From assembly GCF_900166595.1 (NCBI RefSeq), contig NZ_LT745763.1, positions 2,786,986-2,850,985 on the forward strand: 64,000 nt of DNA. The letters are read 5' to 3'. The notes beneath the pieces were generated by a model. That model was given only the letters and a program-made list of their open reading frames with translations, was not told where the DNA came from and did no database searches. This document shows positions 1 through 9,821 of this stretch, piece by piece. The DNA is from Virgibacillus dokdonensis (GTDB lineage: Bacteria > Bacillota > Bacilli > Bacillales > Amphibacillaceae). The translations under genes and the position numbers were made by a program. The first letter of the stretch is position 1. The number at the start of each line of letters is the position of its first letter.

Positions 1-835
1 TTGTTTGCGATTGTCGTTTCATGATATCTAAATAGCGAACGTGTAAAGTTTTACGACGATAAATAATGAACACAAGCGCAACCACTATAATCAAAACAGA
101 GATGACTTGCGCTTGACGCAATTCACCGAATACATATAGACTGTCCGTGCGCATATCTTCAATAAAGAAGCGTCCTACAGAATACATGATGGCATAACTT
201 AAAAACAACTCGCCACGAAGCGGGTTAAACCTTCTAAACAAAAGCAACAATGCAAAAACCAGCAAATTCCACACAGATTCATAGAGAAATGTTGGGTGAT
301 ACATAACGCCATCAATACACATTTGATTCATAATAAAATCAGGCAAATATTGATGGAAGCTTTCATATGTAGATGCTGAAATAGGTCCACCATGAGCTTC
401 TTGATTCATGAAATTACCCCAGCGTCCAATAGCTTGACCTAAAATAAGACTTGGCGCTGCAATATCAGCTAATTGCCAAAAAGATACACGCTTCACTCGT
501 GCATATATAATAGCAGTCAGAACAGAACCGATAAGTGCACCATGGATAGCAATGCCACCTTCCCAAATAGCAAAAACATCCGTCCAGCTTCCACCAGCAT
601 ATTGATCCCATTCAAAAATAACATAGTACATTCTCGCTGAAATAATGGCTATAGGGATCGCAAAAACCACTAAATCAACCATGATATCTTTTTTCATCCC
701 TAAACGGCTGGCTTCACGATTTGCTAATAAAAGCGCTAAAAAGGCTCCAGCAGCAATAATAACTCCGTACCAATAAATTGGAAAAGTACCGATTTGTAAA
801 AAAACTCTATCTAACGGTTCTGCTGAACAGCTCAT
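1..835 (-). CDS. lgt: Prolipoprotein diacylglyceryl transferase, 3' end cut by window
   Basis: Transfers diacylglycerol from phosphatidylglycerol to the lipobox cysteine of prolipoproteins in the cytoplasmic membrane. The frame is open from an ATG at 833-835 to the window edge (278 codons, close to the usual 270-280, so only a few C-terminal residues are missing). The family signature reads [14 protein letters not shown] near residue 138. A perfect AAGGAGG lies 8 bases before the ATG; the predicted N-terminus [16 protein letters not shown] fits the family. It follows hprK with 13 bases between, as in Bacillus hprK-lgt. Very likely co-transcribed with hprK. Confidence 0.95.
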   Translation of the reverse strand, partial: MSCSAEPLDRVFLQIGTFPIYWYGVIIAAGAFLALLLANREASRLGMKKDIMVDLVVFAIPIAIISARMYYVIFEWDQYAGGSWTDVFAIWEGGIAIHGALIGSVLTAIIYARVKRVSFWQLADIAAPSLILGQAIGRWGNFMNQEAHGGPISASTYESFHQYLPDFIMNQMCIDGVMYHPTFLYESVWNLLVFALLLLFRRFNPLRGELFLSYAIMYSVGRFFIEDMRTDSLYVFGELRQAQVISVLIIVVALVFIIYRRKTLHVRYLDIMKRQSQT

Positions 836-848
836 TCATTCATCCTCC

Positions 849-1784
849 TTACAAGTGATCCTCTGTCTCTTGATCAATCATACTCGTTAATCGCTCTGAA
901 AACTCTTCAGCAGCATTAACACCCATGCGTTTCAAACGAAAATTCATCGCAGCAACTTCGATAATAACTGCGAGGTTCCTTCCTGGGCGAACAGGTATCG
1001 TTGCTTTTGGTAATTCCACATCCATAATCTTCATCTTGTCTTCATCCAAACCAAGGCGATCATATTGCTTATGTTGATCCCAATTCTCCAAATTAATGAT
1101 TAAAGAGATCTTTTTAAAGTTTCGAACTGATCCAGCTCCAAATAATGTCATGACATTAATAATTCCTAATCCTCGTATTTCCAATAAATGTTCAATTAAA
1201 GGAGGGGAATTTCCAATTAAGGTATCATAATCTTCCTGTCTTATCTCCACACTATCATCTGCAACTAACCGATGTCCTCTTTTAACAAGTTCCAAAGCCG
1301 TTTCACTTTTCCCTACGCCACTTTGCCCCATAATTAATACACCTACTCCATAGACATCAACTAAAACGCCATGAATAGCTGTGAATGGAGCAAATTTGGC
1401 CTCTAAAAAGTTGGTTAGTCTACTAATAACTCGCGTTGTTTTTTGCTTTGAATGGAGAATTGGCACGCCTGATTCATTAGCAGCATCCATCAAGACTTGA
1501 GGGATTTCCATGTTTCTTGTGACAACTATCCCAGGAGTAATATCTGTACATAACTTGTCAACACGATGGGCTTTTTCTTCATCATTTAATTCCAAGAAAT
1601 ATGCCATTTCTGTTCTACCTATTAACTGAAGTCTTTCCTTAGGATAGTATTTGAAGTAACCTGTCATTTCTATCCCAGGTCTAGAAATATCTCCAGTTGT
1701 TATCTCTCTAAACAAACCATCTTTTCCTGCTTTTAATGTTAAATTAAAATTATCCAGTAAATCCTTCGTACGAACTGTTGACAT
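849..1784 (-). CDS. hprK: HPr kinase/phosphorylase
   Basis: Bifunctional enzyme that phosphorylates and dephosphorylates Ser46 of HPr (and Crh), the sensor step of CcpA carbon catabolite repression. The Walker A loop reads GQSGVGKSE near residue 152 and the HprK signature region [12 protein letters not shown] lies near residue 201. Length 311 aa against about 310 in B. subtilis. The frame extends 12 codons further upstream to 1820, but the ATG at 1784 is preferred: it has a GGAGG 11 bases upstream and gives the family N-terminus [13 protein letters not shown]. Works with the cre sites seen elsewhere in this window (26491 and 62906). Confidence 0.95.
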   Translation of the reverse strand: MSTVRTKDLLDNFNLTLKAGKDGLFREITTGDISRPGIEMTGYFKYYPKERLQLIGRTEMAYFLELNDEEKAHRVDKLCTDITPGIVVTRNMEIPQVLMDAANESGVPILHSKQKTTRVISRLTNFLEAKFAPFTAIHGVLVDVYGVGVLIMGQSGVGKSETALELVKRGHRLVADDSVEIRQEDYDTLIGNSPPLIEHLLEIRGLGIINVMTLFGAGSVRNFKKISLIINLENWDQHKQYDRLGLDEDKMKIMDVELPKATIPVRPGRNLAVIIEVAAMNFRLKRMGVNAAEEFSERLTSMIDQETEDHL

Positions 1785-1859
1785 TGTTTCTATTTCCTCC
1801 TTGTAGTCAAACGGACACATGCTGTAAAATAACCATTTTTATACTTAAGTGCTTATTAG

Positions 1860-1943
1860 AGAAACTTGGCTATCGTCAAGTATTTATGGCGATAAAGCGC
1901 CGTCGTTTTGCTTATACTTTAACCTTCAAAAATTTATACTTTG
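1860..1943 (+). repeat. Dispersed intergenic repeat, family 1, best copy (A)
   Basis: In the 515-base gap upstream of hprK. The copy runs AAACTTGGCTATCGTCAAG, then TATTTATGGCGATAAAGCGC, then a T-rich CGTTTTGCTTATACTTT tail. It contains a short stem (CTTGGC/GTCAAG) and GGCGataaaGCGCC. At least six other intergenic regions of this window carry the same order of blocks on the same strand (see findings). No coding sequence was found in 1785-2299 apart from this copy and copy B. Confidence 0.7.
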
Positions 1944-2232
1944 GCATGCTGTTGCTTTTTTTAGATTAAATATGCTACGATCTCTTTTAACAAAATTATG
2001 TAAAAGCTATTCTTCCACTACATTTTTAGAAACACATCGCATCACTAGGCTTTTCTTGAGTTATAACTTGAATATTTAATTAGAAATCTATTTTCATTAT
2101 AAATGGTTGGTCATTCCATACCAAATGGCTGTCCATAGAAAGAAGCAAAAGTTTTCTTCATTGTAGCACATACCGTAAAAAAATCGTAGACAAATATGCC
2201 TACGATGTTTTATTCGAATTCGTTGTGCGTAT

Positions 2233-2295
2233 AGAAAAACTTTTCTAGTGCCAAGTCTTTACGGCGAAACAAAGCCTTATAGTGTAAATAAAAAC
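2233..2295 (+). repeat. Dispersed intergenic repeat, family 1, copy B
   Basis: Second copy in the hprK-yvlD gap: AAACTTTTCTAGTGCCAAGT, then CTTTACGGCGAAACAAAGCC, then TTATAGTGTAAATAAAAAC. Same block order as copy A with more divergence; it ends immediately before the yvlD stop codon. Confidence 0.6.
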
Positions 2296-2299
2296 TTCT

Positions 2300-2653
2300 T
2301 TAACCTAAGGAATCTTGCACTAGACGATTTAATAACACGCTGATAACTGAAATAATAATGGAAGCTAAAACAGCTGTACCAAACCCACTAATTGCAAAAG
2401 AACTCCCCATAACTGCTTGCGTAATCATAAGTGTAAATGCATTGATGATAAACAGAAATAAGCCTAATGTAAGCATCGTAATTGGCAACGTCAAAATAAC
2501 TAAAATTGGTTTTACAAGGATGTTTAATAGCGATAAAATAAAGCTTGCTAGCACTGCTGTACCAAATCCTTCTAAATGAAACGAATCAAATAGCTGAGCA
2601 ACGACAATCAATGCAACCGCATTAAGAATAATTGATAAAAGCCATCTCTTCAT
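2300..2653 (-). CDS. yvlD: YvlD-family membrane protein (phage holin 4_2-like fold)
   Basis: 117-residue, four-helix integral membrane protein of the YvlD/DUF360 type. Hydrophobic segments lie at about residues 5-22, 28-50, 54-77 and 88-110, separated by very short loops. Function is unknown; in B. subtilis yvlD belongs to the envelope-stress yvlABCD operon. It starts 2 bases after the yvlC stop, so the pair is translationally coupled. A GGGGAG inside the end of yvlC serves as ribosome binding site. B. subtilis yvlA and yvlB are absent here; bshB2-yojF sit in their place. Confidence 0.85.
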   Translation of the reverse strand: MKRWLLSIILNAVALIVVAQLFDSFHLEGFGTAVLASFILSLLNILVKPILVILTLPITMLTLGLFLFIINAFTLMITQAVMGSSFAISGFGTAVLASIIISVISVLLNRLVQDSLG

Positions 2654-2655
2654 GC

Positions 2656-2850
2656 TTAACGTATCTCCCCTTCAGCTGGAATAATCATTGCCGCAATAAG
2701 ATAAATAACAGCTACCGTGAAAAAGCTCATAAATAACAAAACAACAAATAGTAGCCGTAAAATGGTTGCATCAATATTGAAATATTCTTCTAAGCCGCCG
2801 AAAACACCTGCTAGCATCTGATTCGAATTTGAACGATACAACTTTTTCAT
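2656..2850 (-). CDS. yvlC: PspC-domain membrane protein YvlC
   Basis: 64-residue PspC-domain protein: N-terminal KKLYRSNSNQMLAGVFGGLE block followed by one long membrane segment (about residues 30-58). PspC proteins sense or respond to envelope stress. The reading frame extends five codons further, but GGAGG lies 8 bases before the ATG at 2850 and the upstream ATG overlaps that GGAGG, so the shorter start is chosen. Forms a two-gene unit with yvlD. Confidence 0.85.
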   Translation of the reverse strand: MKKLYRSNSNQMLAGVFGGLEEYFNIDATILRLLFVVLLFMSFFTVAVIYLIAAMIIPAEGEIR

Positions 2851-2930
2851 TATCATAGCCTCCATCCTTATTTAAGAAATAAGTGTCATTGACTTACGTT
2901 TAGAAGTTTCAAAAAACAATGGTACTGCGG

Positions 2931-2985
2931 TCCTTTTAGCACGTAGCAGTGAGGCATGGCAGTTTTCTTATAGTGTAAAAAACGC
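2931..2985 (+). repeat. Dispersed intergenic repeat, family 1, partial copy C
   Basis: Only the right part of the family is recognisable: GGCATGGCAGTTTTCTTATA followed by GTGTAAAAAA. It overlaps the 3' end of bshB2, so the last codons of that gene may be repeat-derived. Confidence 0.4.
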
Positions 2986-3633
2986 TTCTTTGCCAAATCG
3001 GTCTTTTGCTTCTTGTAAGACCTCTGCTCCTAAATCTTTATAGTTTTTTAATTGTCCAATCATCCCGCCTGCCTGTGATTTGTGACATAGAATAGCATTC
3101 ATTTTTGTTTCAAACTGTTCCTCTACATCATTAATTACATCAGGCTCTCCCAATTCTTTTTGAAATCCTCTAGCAAATGCTTGTGCCCAAATAACAGGAC
3201 GACGCGATTTTTCCATTTGCTCTACAGCTTGAATTGCAGCTGCACCTAAAGCGTTATGATCTGGATGCACCGCATAACCTGGATAATGCGTAATAACTAG
3301 ACTAGGATTTATTTCCTCCAAAATGCCTTGCAAATGGTTAGCGACCACATTCCGATCTTCAAATTCAATCGTTTTATCTCGATAGCCAAGCATCTTTACA
3401 TCTATATCAAGCACTTCACATGCATTTTTTAATTCTTGCTTGCGAATTTCTGGTAAAGTCTCACGGTTGGCAAATGGCGGGTTCCCCATATTTCTCCCCA
3501 TTTCACCAAGTGTACCGCATAAATAAGTTACTGGTATTCCCTGACTTCGAAATTGCGCAAGGGATCCAGCAGATCCAAATGACTCATCATCTGGATGTGG
3601 TAATATGATAACGACGTGTTTATCCAATTTCAT
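2968..3633 (-). CDS. bshB2: Bacillithiol biosynthesis N-deacetylase BshB2 (PIG-L/LmbE family)
   Basis: Zinc-dependent deacetylase that converts GlcNAc-malate to GlcN-malate in bacillithiol synthesis. The zinc motif HPDDESFG is at about residue 13, and the second conserved HPDHNALGAAA segment is near residue 122. 221 aa, the usual size for BshB2/YojG. The start is either the ATG at 3633 or the adjacent GTG at 3636; AAGAAAG lies about 8 bases before the ATG. yojF lies directly upstream, the same partner as in the B. subtilis yojF-bshB2 operon, here moved next to uvrAB/hprK. Confidence 0.88.
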   Translation of the reverse strand: MKLDKHVVIILPHPDDESFGSAGSLAQFRSQGIPVTYLCGTLGEMGRNMGNPPFANRETLPEIRKQELKNACEVLDIDVKMLGYRDKTIEFEDRNVVANHLQGILEEINPSLVITHYPGYAVHPDHNALGAAAIQAVEQMEKSRRPVIWAQAFARGFQKELGEPDVINDVEEQFETKMNAILCHKSQAGGMIGQLKNYKDLGAEVLQEAKDRFGKEAFFTL

Positions 3634-3742
3634 CACCTGTTCTTTCTTAGAATAACTTAACTTATTACCAGTCTATGTGGTAAAGCTTGTACTTAACCTT
3701 ATACGATAAACTAGCAAATTACATGTTTTCCTATAGTGTACA

Positions 3743-4096
3743 TTAATAATCAAAAGGGGTTTCACTTATTTGCAAAGCAACCATTAATCTTCCTTCACGA
3801 TCATGGCCAGCAAGTAGCACTTTTGTGTCCTCATGTATCGTCCAATCCGTTAACCCTTCTGCATAAATCCACCCATTCCTTGTCTTTAAACCAACACGAA
3901 AAGCATTCCCTTCGCCAACAATTTTTGCTTGCGTGTAAGTAATCTGTACATTCCTGACATAAGCACCTACATTATACGCTTTTTCATCAAAATGACTAGC
4001 ATAAGCACCATTTGTTGTTTCTACATGAATATAAACTGGCGTGTTTATGAATTTATCCAACCATCCTTGCACTTGGTTGATTTCAATTGGTTTCAT
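3743..4096 (-). CDS. yojF: YojF family protein (DUF1806), bacillithiol operon partner
   Basis: 117-residue protein matching the DUF1806/YojF family, found beside bshB2 in many Bacillaceae; molecular role unknown. Predicted soluble, beta-rich, no signal peptide or membrane segment. GGGGAGG lies 7 bases before the ATG. The 109 bases between this gene and bshB2 contain a degenerate family-1 repeat (about 3676-3750), so it is unclear whether they share one transcript. Confidence 0.8.
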   Translation of the reverse strand: MKPIEINQVQGWLDKFINTPVYIHVETTNGAYASHFDEKAYNVGAYVRNVQITYTQAKIVGEGNAFRVGLKTRNGWIYAEGLTDWTIHEDTKVLLAGHDREGRLMVALQISETPFDY

Positions 4097-4317
4097 TGTG
4101 GTTCCTCCCCATTTTCTGCTCCTTTTAGCTTAACGAAAGAAAGAGATATGGTCAAAACATAAACACAGGGGAGGTATTGTTTCTTTTAGCAACCAGGTGA
4201 CCTACTAAAAGAAGGTAACAATGGCTACATTACATGGTATAGGAAATGAAAGCTTTTGGCGTGGAAAAGAAAGAAGCGCGGGTATGATGAACTGTGCAAT
4301 TTTTCTAAGGGTACTCC

Positions 4318-4352
4318 CAATCAGTGAGGGGAGAAAAAACCCCACTGATTAA
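4318..4352. terminator. Inverted repeat downstream of uvrA
   Basis: Arms AATCAGTGAGGGG and CCCCACTGATT flank an A-rich loop, 60 bases past the uvrA stop. There is no clear U-run after the stem on the minus strand, so it may stabilise or only weakly terminate the uvrBA message. The arms resemble the AATCAGTGGGGG-type hairpin of the second dispersed repeat family. The rest of 4097-4411 holds the yojF promoter region and no convincing gene. Confidence 0.5.
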
Positions 4353-4411
4353 AGTATACCTTTAACATCCAATGCTTTTTAAGAATAATTCGAGAGTCTG
4401 TAAAAATCACT

Positions 4412-7288
4412 TTACTTTGTCGCTAACTTTTCTGTCGTTTTAATGAAAGCGTCCATCCGTTTCTGGTCACGCTCTAAAACATTTTTTAAATATTTTCCTG
4501 TATAAGAATTGTCTTTTTTAGCAATTTGTTCGGGTGTACCAGTAGCAATAATGGTTCCCCCTCCAGCACCACCCTCAGGACCTAAATCGATAATGTGATC
4601 AGCTGTTTTAATAACGTCTAAATTATGCTCAATGATAAGAACGGTATCACCATTTTCGACAAGTCGCTGTAACACATTTAGCAGCCGACTAATATCATCA
4701 GCATGTAAACCTGTCGTTGGTTCATCTAAAATATAAAAGGATTTACCATTTGATCGTCGATGCAGTTCACTTGCCAACTTGACGCGCTGTGCTTCCCCAC
4801 CAGATAGAGTTGTAGCCGGTTGACCAAGCTTTATATAACCGAGACCGACATCATAAATCGTTTGTAATTTCCGCTTTATTTTCGGGATATTCGCAAAGAA
4901 TTCCAATGCCTCCTCAATCGTTAAACCAAGCACATCAGAAATGTTTTTTCCTTTATACTTTACTTCTAATGTTTCCCTATTGTATCTGCTCCCATGACAG
5001 ACTTCACAAGGAACGTACACATCTGGGAGAAAGTGCATTTCTATTTTAATAATGCCATCGCCATGGCAAGCTTCACAACGGCCTCCTTTAACGTTAAAAC
5101 TGAATCGCCCCTTCTTGTATCCACGCACTTTTGCTTCATTTGTTTGTGCAAATACGTCACGAATATCATCAAATACACCCGTATATGTTGCAGGGTTAGA
5201 ACGAGGAGTCCTGCCAATTGGTGATTGATCAATATCAATGACCTTTTCAATATGCTCTATTCCTTTTACTGCTTTATGTTTTCCTGGCTTATGTTTCCCT
5301 GTATATAACTCTTTCGCTAAGGCTTTATATAAAATTTCATTTACTAATGTACTTTTCCCCGACCCAGATACACCAGTAACGACGGTCATTAAACCAATCG
5401 GAATCTTTGCAGAAACCTTTTGCAGATTATTCTCTTCTGCCCCCACGATCTCAATAACACGCTTATCCTTTTTCCTTCTTTTTGCAGGTAAAGGGATGAA
5501 TTTCTTACCAGCCAAATACTGCCCTGTTAGCGATTGTTCATGACGCATCACGTTTTCTGGTGTGTCGCTCGCTACAATTTCACCGCCATGCTCTCCCGCA
5601 CCAGGTCCGATGTCAATTAACCAATCAGCAGCAAGCATCGTATCCTCATCATGTTCTACGACAATGAGTGTGTTATCCAAATCACGCATGCGCTTTAGCG
5701 TTCCAATTAAACGATCATTATCACGTTGATGTAAACCAATGGAAGGCTCATCTAGCACATACAAAACCCCTGTTAATGCAGAGCCGATTTGTGTAGCTAA
5801 ACGTATTCGTTGGGCTTCTCCCCCAGAGAGTGTCCCTGCAGCTCGCGATAACGTTAAATAGTCTAATCCTACATTATTTAAAAACTCCAACCGATTCGAA
5901 ATCTCTTTTAAAATCATTTTCGCAATTTGTTTTTCTTTTTCGGACAACTGTAAGCCTTGGAAAAAGGTCTGTGCTTCTGTAATTGAAAAATCGGTCACCT
6001 CGCTAATATGCTTCCCATTCATTTGGACAGCTAGTGCTTCTTCTTTCAAACGATATCCGCTACAGGATGGACAGTTTTTCTGAGCCATGTATCTTTCTAA
6101 ATTTTCACGAATAAAATCCGAAGATGTCTCTCGGTAACGTCTAGAGACATTATTAACTACACCTTCAAACATAATATGATTATCTCGAACATTGCCGAAT
6201 TCATTCACATAGTGAAAATAGATTTTTTCTTTACCACTGCCGTAAAGGATTTTATCCATTTTCTCTTTTGGAATATTTTTTACAGGCATATCCATGTCAA
6301 TATCATAATGGTTACAAACACTTTTTAACAATTGTGGATAATATTGAGAACTAATCGGTTCCCAAGGCGCAAGAGCATGTTCATTTAACGATTTATCCCA
6401 ATCAGGAATAACCAGGTCTAAATCGACTTCCAAATTTGTGCCTAATCCATCACAAGTTGGACATGCTCCGTAAGGGCTGTTAAAAGAAAAGAGACGTGGC
6501 TCTAATTCTTCAATTGAAAATCCACAAATAGGACATGCATGATTTTCACTAAATGTAATTTCTTCTTGACCGATTACATCAACAATGATTTTTCCTTCGC
6601 CTAAAGCTAATGCTGTCTCTATCGAATCACTTAACCGACCTTCCATACCTTCTTTAACAACAATCCGATCAATAACCACTTCGATAGAATGCTTCTTATT
6701 TTTTTCAAGCTTTATTTCCTCGGTAACTTCTCGCATTTCTTTATCTACCCGAATGCGAACATAGCCTTCTTGCTTTAATTTTTCAAATACCTTTACATGC
6801 TCCCCTTTTCGGCCCGATACTATTGGTGCTAAAATTTGCATTTTAGTCCGTTCAGGATATTCCATAATTCGATCTACCATTTGTTCTACGGTTTGCGATG
6901 TAATCTCTACCCCATGTTTCGGACAAGTAGGGTGACCAACTCGAGCAAACAATAAACGCAAATAATCATATATCTCTGTCACTGTTCCTACTGTAGAACG
7001 AGGATTTTTACTTGTCGTCTTTTGGTCAATCGAGATTGCTGGAGATAAGCCTTCAATAGCATCTACATCCGGCTTATCCATTTGACCTAAAAACTGTCTT
7101 GCGTAGGCAGATAAAGATTCAACATAACGCCTTTGACCTTCTGCATAAATGGTATCAAAAGCCAATGAAGACTTTCCAGAACCAGACAGACCGGTGAGGA
7201 CGACCAGCTTATTTTTCGGTATATTGACATCAATGTTTTTTAAATTATGAGCTCTAGCACCTTGGATGGTTATATATTTACTAGGCAT
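4412..7288 (-). CDS. uvrA: Excinuclease ABC subunit A
   Basis: Damage-recognition ATPase of nucleotide excision repair; forms UvrA2-UvrB and loads UvrB. 958 aa, normal length. Two ABC ATPase modules are visible: Walker [10 protein letters not shown] near residue 32 and GVSGSGKST near 640, and LSGGEAQR signatures near residues 490 and 830. Zinc fingers CPIC/CPTC (about 253-283) and CEAC/CEVC (about 738-764) are intact. It starts 4 bases after the uvrB stop with AAGGTGATGAA upstream, so translation is coupled to uvrB. Confidence 0.98.
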   Translation of the reverse strand: MPSKYITIQGARAHNLKNIDVNIPKNKLVVLTGLSGSGKSSLAFDTIYAEGQRRYVESLSAYARQFLGQMDKPDVDAIEGLSPAISIDQKTTSKNPRSTVGTVTEIYDYLRLLFARVGHPTCPKHGVEITSQTVEQMVDRIMEYPERTKMQILAPIVSGRKGEHVKVFEKLKQEGYVRIRVDKEMREVTEEIKLEKNKKHSIEVVIDRIVVKEGMEGRLSDSIETALALGEGKIIVDVIGQEEITFSENHACPICGFSIEELEPRLFSFNSPYGACPTCDGLGTNLEVDLDLVIPDWDKSLNEHALAPWEPISSQYYPQLLKSVCNHYDIDMDMPVKNIPKEKMDKILYGSGKEKIYFHYVNEFGNVRDNHIMFEGVVNNVSRRYRETSSDFIRENLERYMAQKNCPSCSGYRLKEEALAVQMNGKHISEVTDFSITEAQTFFQGLQLSEKEKQIAKMILKEISNRLEFLNNVGLDYLTLSRAAGTLSGGEAQRIRLATQIGSALTGVLYVLDEPSIGLHQRDNDRLIGTLKRMRDLDNTLIVVEHDEDTMLAADWLIDIGPGAGEHGGEIVASDTPENVMRHEQSLTGQYLAGKKFIPLPAKRRKKDKRVIEIVGAEENNLQKVSAKIPIGLMTVVTGVSGSGKSTLVNEILYKALAKELYTGKHKPGKHKAVKGIEHIEKVIDIDQSPIGRTPRSNPATYTGVFDDIRDVFAQTNEAKVRGYKKGRFSFNVKGGRCEACHGDGIIKIEMHFLPDVYVPCEVCHGSRYNRETLEVKYKGKNISDVLGLTIEEALEFFANIPKIKRKLQTIYDVGLGYIKLGQPATTLSGGEAQRVKLASELHRRSNGKSFYILDEPTTGLHADDISRLLNVLQRLVENGDTVLIIEHNLDVIKTADHIIDLGPEGGAGGGTIIATGTPEQIAKKDNSYTGKYLKNVLERDQKRMDAFIKTTEKLATK

Positions 7289-7292
7289 TTCA

Positions 7293-9275
7293 TCACCTTC
7301 CTGCTTTCAGTTCAAGTATGACATCTCGAAGTTCAGCTGCTTTTTCAAAATCCAATGCTTTGGCAGCTTCCTTCATTTCTTTTTCCATATTCGCTATTAC
7401 TTTTTCTTTATCCTGCTTTGCTAGCTTCGTAACACTTTTCGTTTTACTTTCGTACGTTTCTTGGTCTTCAGCAGCAACAGTTGCTCGAATTACATCTCGT
7501 ACGTCTTTCTTAATCGTCGTAGGAGTAATACCATACTTTTCGTTATAAGCAATCTGCTTTGCACGCCGACGATACGTCTCATCAATGGCTATTTGCATCG
7601 ACTTCGTAATTTTATTTGCATACATAATAACCATGCCATTTTCATTACGCGCTGCCCGCCCCATCGTTTGGATAAGGGACCTTTCTGAACGTAAAAATCC
7701 CTCCTTATCCGCATCTAAAATTGTCACTAAAGATACTTCTGGAATATCAAGACCTTCACGTAATAAATTTATTCCAACGAGAACATCATATTTACCAACA
7801 CGTAAATCACGAATTAATTCAATCCGCTCCAATGTTTTAATCTCTGAATGCAAGTAAGCAACTTTTATACCAAGTTCTTTTAAATAATCGGTTAGATCTT
7901 CAGACATTTTTTTCGTTAACGTAGTGACTAGCACACGTTCGTTTTTCTCGGAACGTTTATGAATTTCCCCGATTAAGTCATCAATTTGTCCTTCAATTGG
8001 TCTTACTTCTACTTCTGGATCCAAGAGACCTGTTGGTCGAATGATTTGTTCTGTCATTGTTGGCGAATGTTCTTGTTCGTATGGTCCTGGTGTGGCAGAA
8101 ACATAAACGAGTTGGTTCGTAGCTTTTTCAAATTCTTCAAAACGCAACGGGCGGTTATCTAGCGCTGACGGCAATCTGAATCCATGATCTACAAGTACTT
8201 GTTTTCGCGCTTGGTCCCCGTTAAACATGCCACGAATTTGTGGGAGTGTGACATGTGATTCATCAATCATAACTAGAAAATCATCAGGAAAGAAATCAAG
8301 CAATGTATATGGTGTCGCACCTGCTTCACGCAAAGTAAGATGGCGTGAATAATTTTCAATGCCTGAACAGAAGCCCATTTCATGCATCATTTCCAGATCG
8401 TAATTCGTCCGTTGTTCTAAACGTTGTGCTTCTAGTAATTTCCCTTGATCGCGTAACTCTTTTAAACGCTCTGCTAATTCCTTTTCAATATTTTTAATAG
8501 CAAGCTTCAATTTTTCCTCTCGTGTTACGAAGTGAGAGGCTGGGAAAATAGCAATATGCTCTCGATCGCCAATAATCTCCCCGGTCAATGCATCTACTTC
8601 ACGAATGCGGTCGACTTCATCACCAAAGAATTCGACGCGTATACAGTGTTCCTCTCTAGAAGCTGGAATTATCTCCACAGAGTCACCACGTACTCGAAAC
8701 GTCCCGCGTTGGAAGTTAATATCATTGCGAGCATATTGAATGTCTACAAGTTCACGTAATAGTTGATCTCGATCCTTTTCCATTCCTGTCCGAATAGAGA
8801 GTACTTGACTTTTATATTCTTCTGGAGAACCTAATCCATAAATACAGGAAACACTCGCAACAATTAAAACATCTCGTCGCTCAAACAATGCTGATGTAGC
8901 AGAGTGCCTTAGTTTATCAATTTCATCATTTATACTCGCATCTTTTTCAATGAATGTATCCGTGGATGGTACGTAAGCTTCAGGTTGATAGTAATCGTAG
9001 TAGCTAACAAAATATTCCACAGCATTATTAGGAAAGAATTCTTTAAACTCACTATATAGTTGACCGGCTAAAGTTTTATTATGCGCAATCACTAAAGTTG
9101 GCCGATTGATCTCGTTAATTACATTCGACATAGTAAAAGTTTTACCAGTTCCTGTTGCGCCTAAAAGTGTTTGGTGCCTTTTTCCTGCCTTAATATGTTC
9201 AACAATTTCTTTAATTGCTTGTGGTTGGTCACCTTTTGGTTCATATTTGGCAACTAGCTCAAATTGATTTTCCAC
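7293..9275 (-). CDS. uvrB: Excinuclease ABC subunit B
   Basis: DNA helicase-like subunit that verifies damage and recruits UvrC. 660 aa with the GTG start chosen here. Walker [10 protein letters not shown], the beta-hairpin region [12 protein letters not shown], helicase motifs ([25 protein letters not shown]) and a C-terminal UVR motif ([13 protein letters not shown]) are all present. The frame also offers an ATG at 9299, but that has no ribosome binding site; GGAGGAG lies 6 bases before the GTG at 9275, and the resulting N-terminus ([16 protein letters not shown]) matches other UvrB proteins. First gene of the uvrBA operon, under a LexA-type box. Confidence 0.97.
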   Translation of the reverse strand: MENQFELVAKYEPKGDQPQAIKEIVEHIKAGKRHQTLLGATGTGKTFTMSNVINEINRPTLVIAHNKTLAGQLYSEFKEFFPNNAVEYFVSYYDYYQPEAYVPSTDTFIEKDASINDEIDKLRHSATSALFERRDVLIVASVSCIYGLGSPEEYKSQVLSIRTGMEKDRDQLLRELVDIQYARNDINFQRGTFRVRGDSVEIIPASREEHCIRVEFFGDEVDRIREVDALTGEIIGDREHIAIFPASHFVTREEKLKLAIKNIEKELAERLKELRDQGKLLEAQRLEQRTNYDLEMMHEMGFCSGIENYSRHLTLREAGATPYTLLDFFPDDFLVMIDESHVTLPQIRGMFNGDQARKQVLVDHGFRLPSALDNRPLRFEEFEKATNQLVYVSATPGPYEQEHSPTMTEQIIRPTGLLDPEVEVRPIEGQIDDLIGEIHKRSEKNERVLVTTLTKKMSEDLTDYLKELGIKVAYLHSEIKTLERIELIRDLRVGKYDVLVGINLLREGLDIPEVSLVTILDADKEGFLRSERSLIQTMGRAARNENGMVIMYANKITKSMQIAIDETYRRRAKQIAYNEKYGITPTTIKKDVRDVIRATVAAEDQETYESKTKSVTKLAKQDKEKVIANMEKEMKEAAKALDFEKAAELRDVILELKAGR

Positions 9276-9346
9276 TAGCTTCTCCTCCGATCCGTCCATA
9301 ACTAGTATTCATTTTATCATAAACCTTACATATGTTAACAGAAAAA

Positions 9347-9360
9347 CGAACAAATATTCG
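9347..9360 (-). promoter_or_regulatory. LexA (SOS) box of uvrBA
   Basis: CGAACAAATATTCG fits the Bacillus SOS consensus CGAAC-N4-GTTCG with one mismatch. It lies about 72 bases upstream of the uvrB GTG, next to a minus-strand promoter-like pair TTAACA, 16 bases, TAAAAT. uvrBA is a classical SOS operon in B. subtilis, so the site and gene agree. Confidence 0.75.
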
Positions 9361-9821
9361 TTATTGTAATAATTCCCTTTCCTACAAAGGCTAACATATG
9401 CTTTATGAATTACTAATCAATAAGTATGTTTAAGCTTCATATCGTAATTAAACGCAGGCTCTGCGACTTGCAAACAAAACGCTTGTAAACGGACTTTTTG
9501 TCACCTATCGAAAAAATACGTGGCGGGAAACGCAGGCTCCTTTGATAATAAAATAAATGCATGATTTGTTCTTTTATAGCAACTTAAACCTTGGAAAATT
9601 ATCATTTATTACTTACTCCCGCGAAGTAGTAATTGTTTTATATAATCTTGATTGCCTTCGTTTTTCTTGTACGCTAAATCACGAAATTCGTATACTTTCC
9701 TCTAGTGAAAAAAACATGCAGATAATATCCTCTCTACATGCTTCAAACATCTTTACTTTTTTCCTAAAAAGCTTACCTATTATCACAGCTAATATCCCTT
9801 TACTTGACTCTCTATTATTTG
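9361..9821. other. Gene-free stretch between uvrB and the IS4 element
   Basis: No convincing gene on either strand. B. subtilis has csbA just upstream of uvrB; no csbA-like frame was found. The only notable structure is an 11-base direct repeat AACGCAGGCTC, near 9451 and 9530, bracketing a segment with GTTTACAAGC/GTTTGCAAG variants. Confidence 0.5.

Noticed and set aside
4221..4352. 43-codon plus-strand frame beginning MATLHGIGNESFWRGKERS with AGAAGGT upstream
   Set aside because: Its end lies in the uvrA downstream hairpin, composition is not convincing, and it opposes uvrA transcription; probably chance.
5041..5250. Open frames opposite and within uvrA and uvrB
   Set aside because: Out-of-frame shadows of strongly conserved genes, without ribosome sites.
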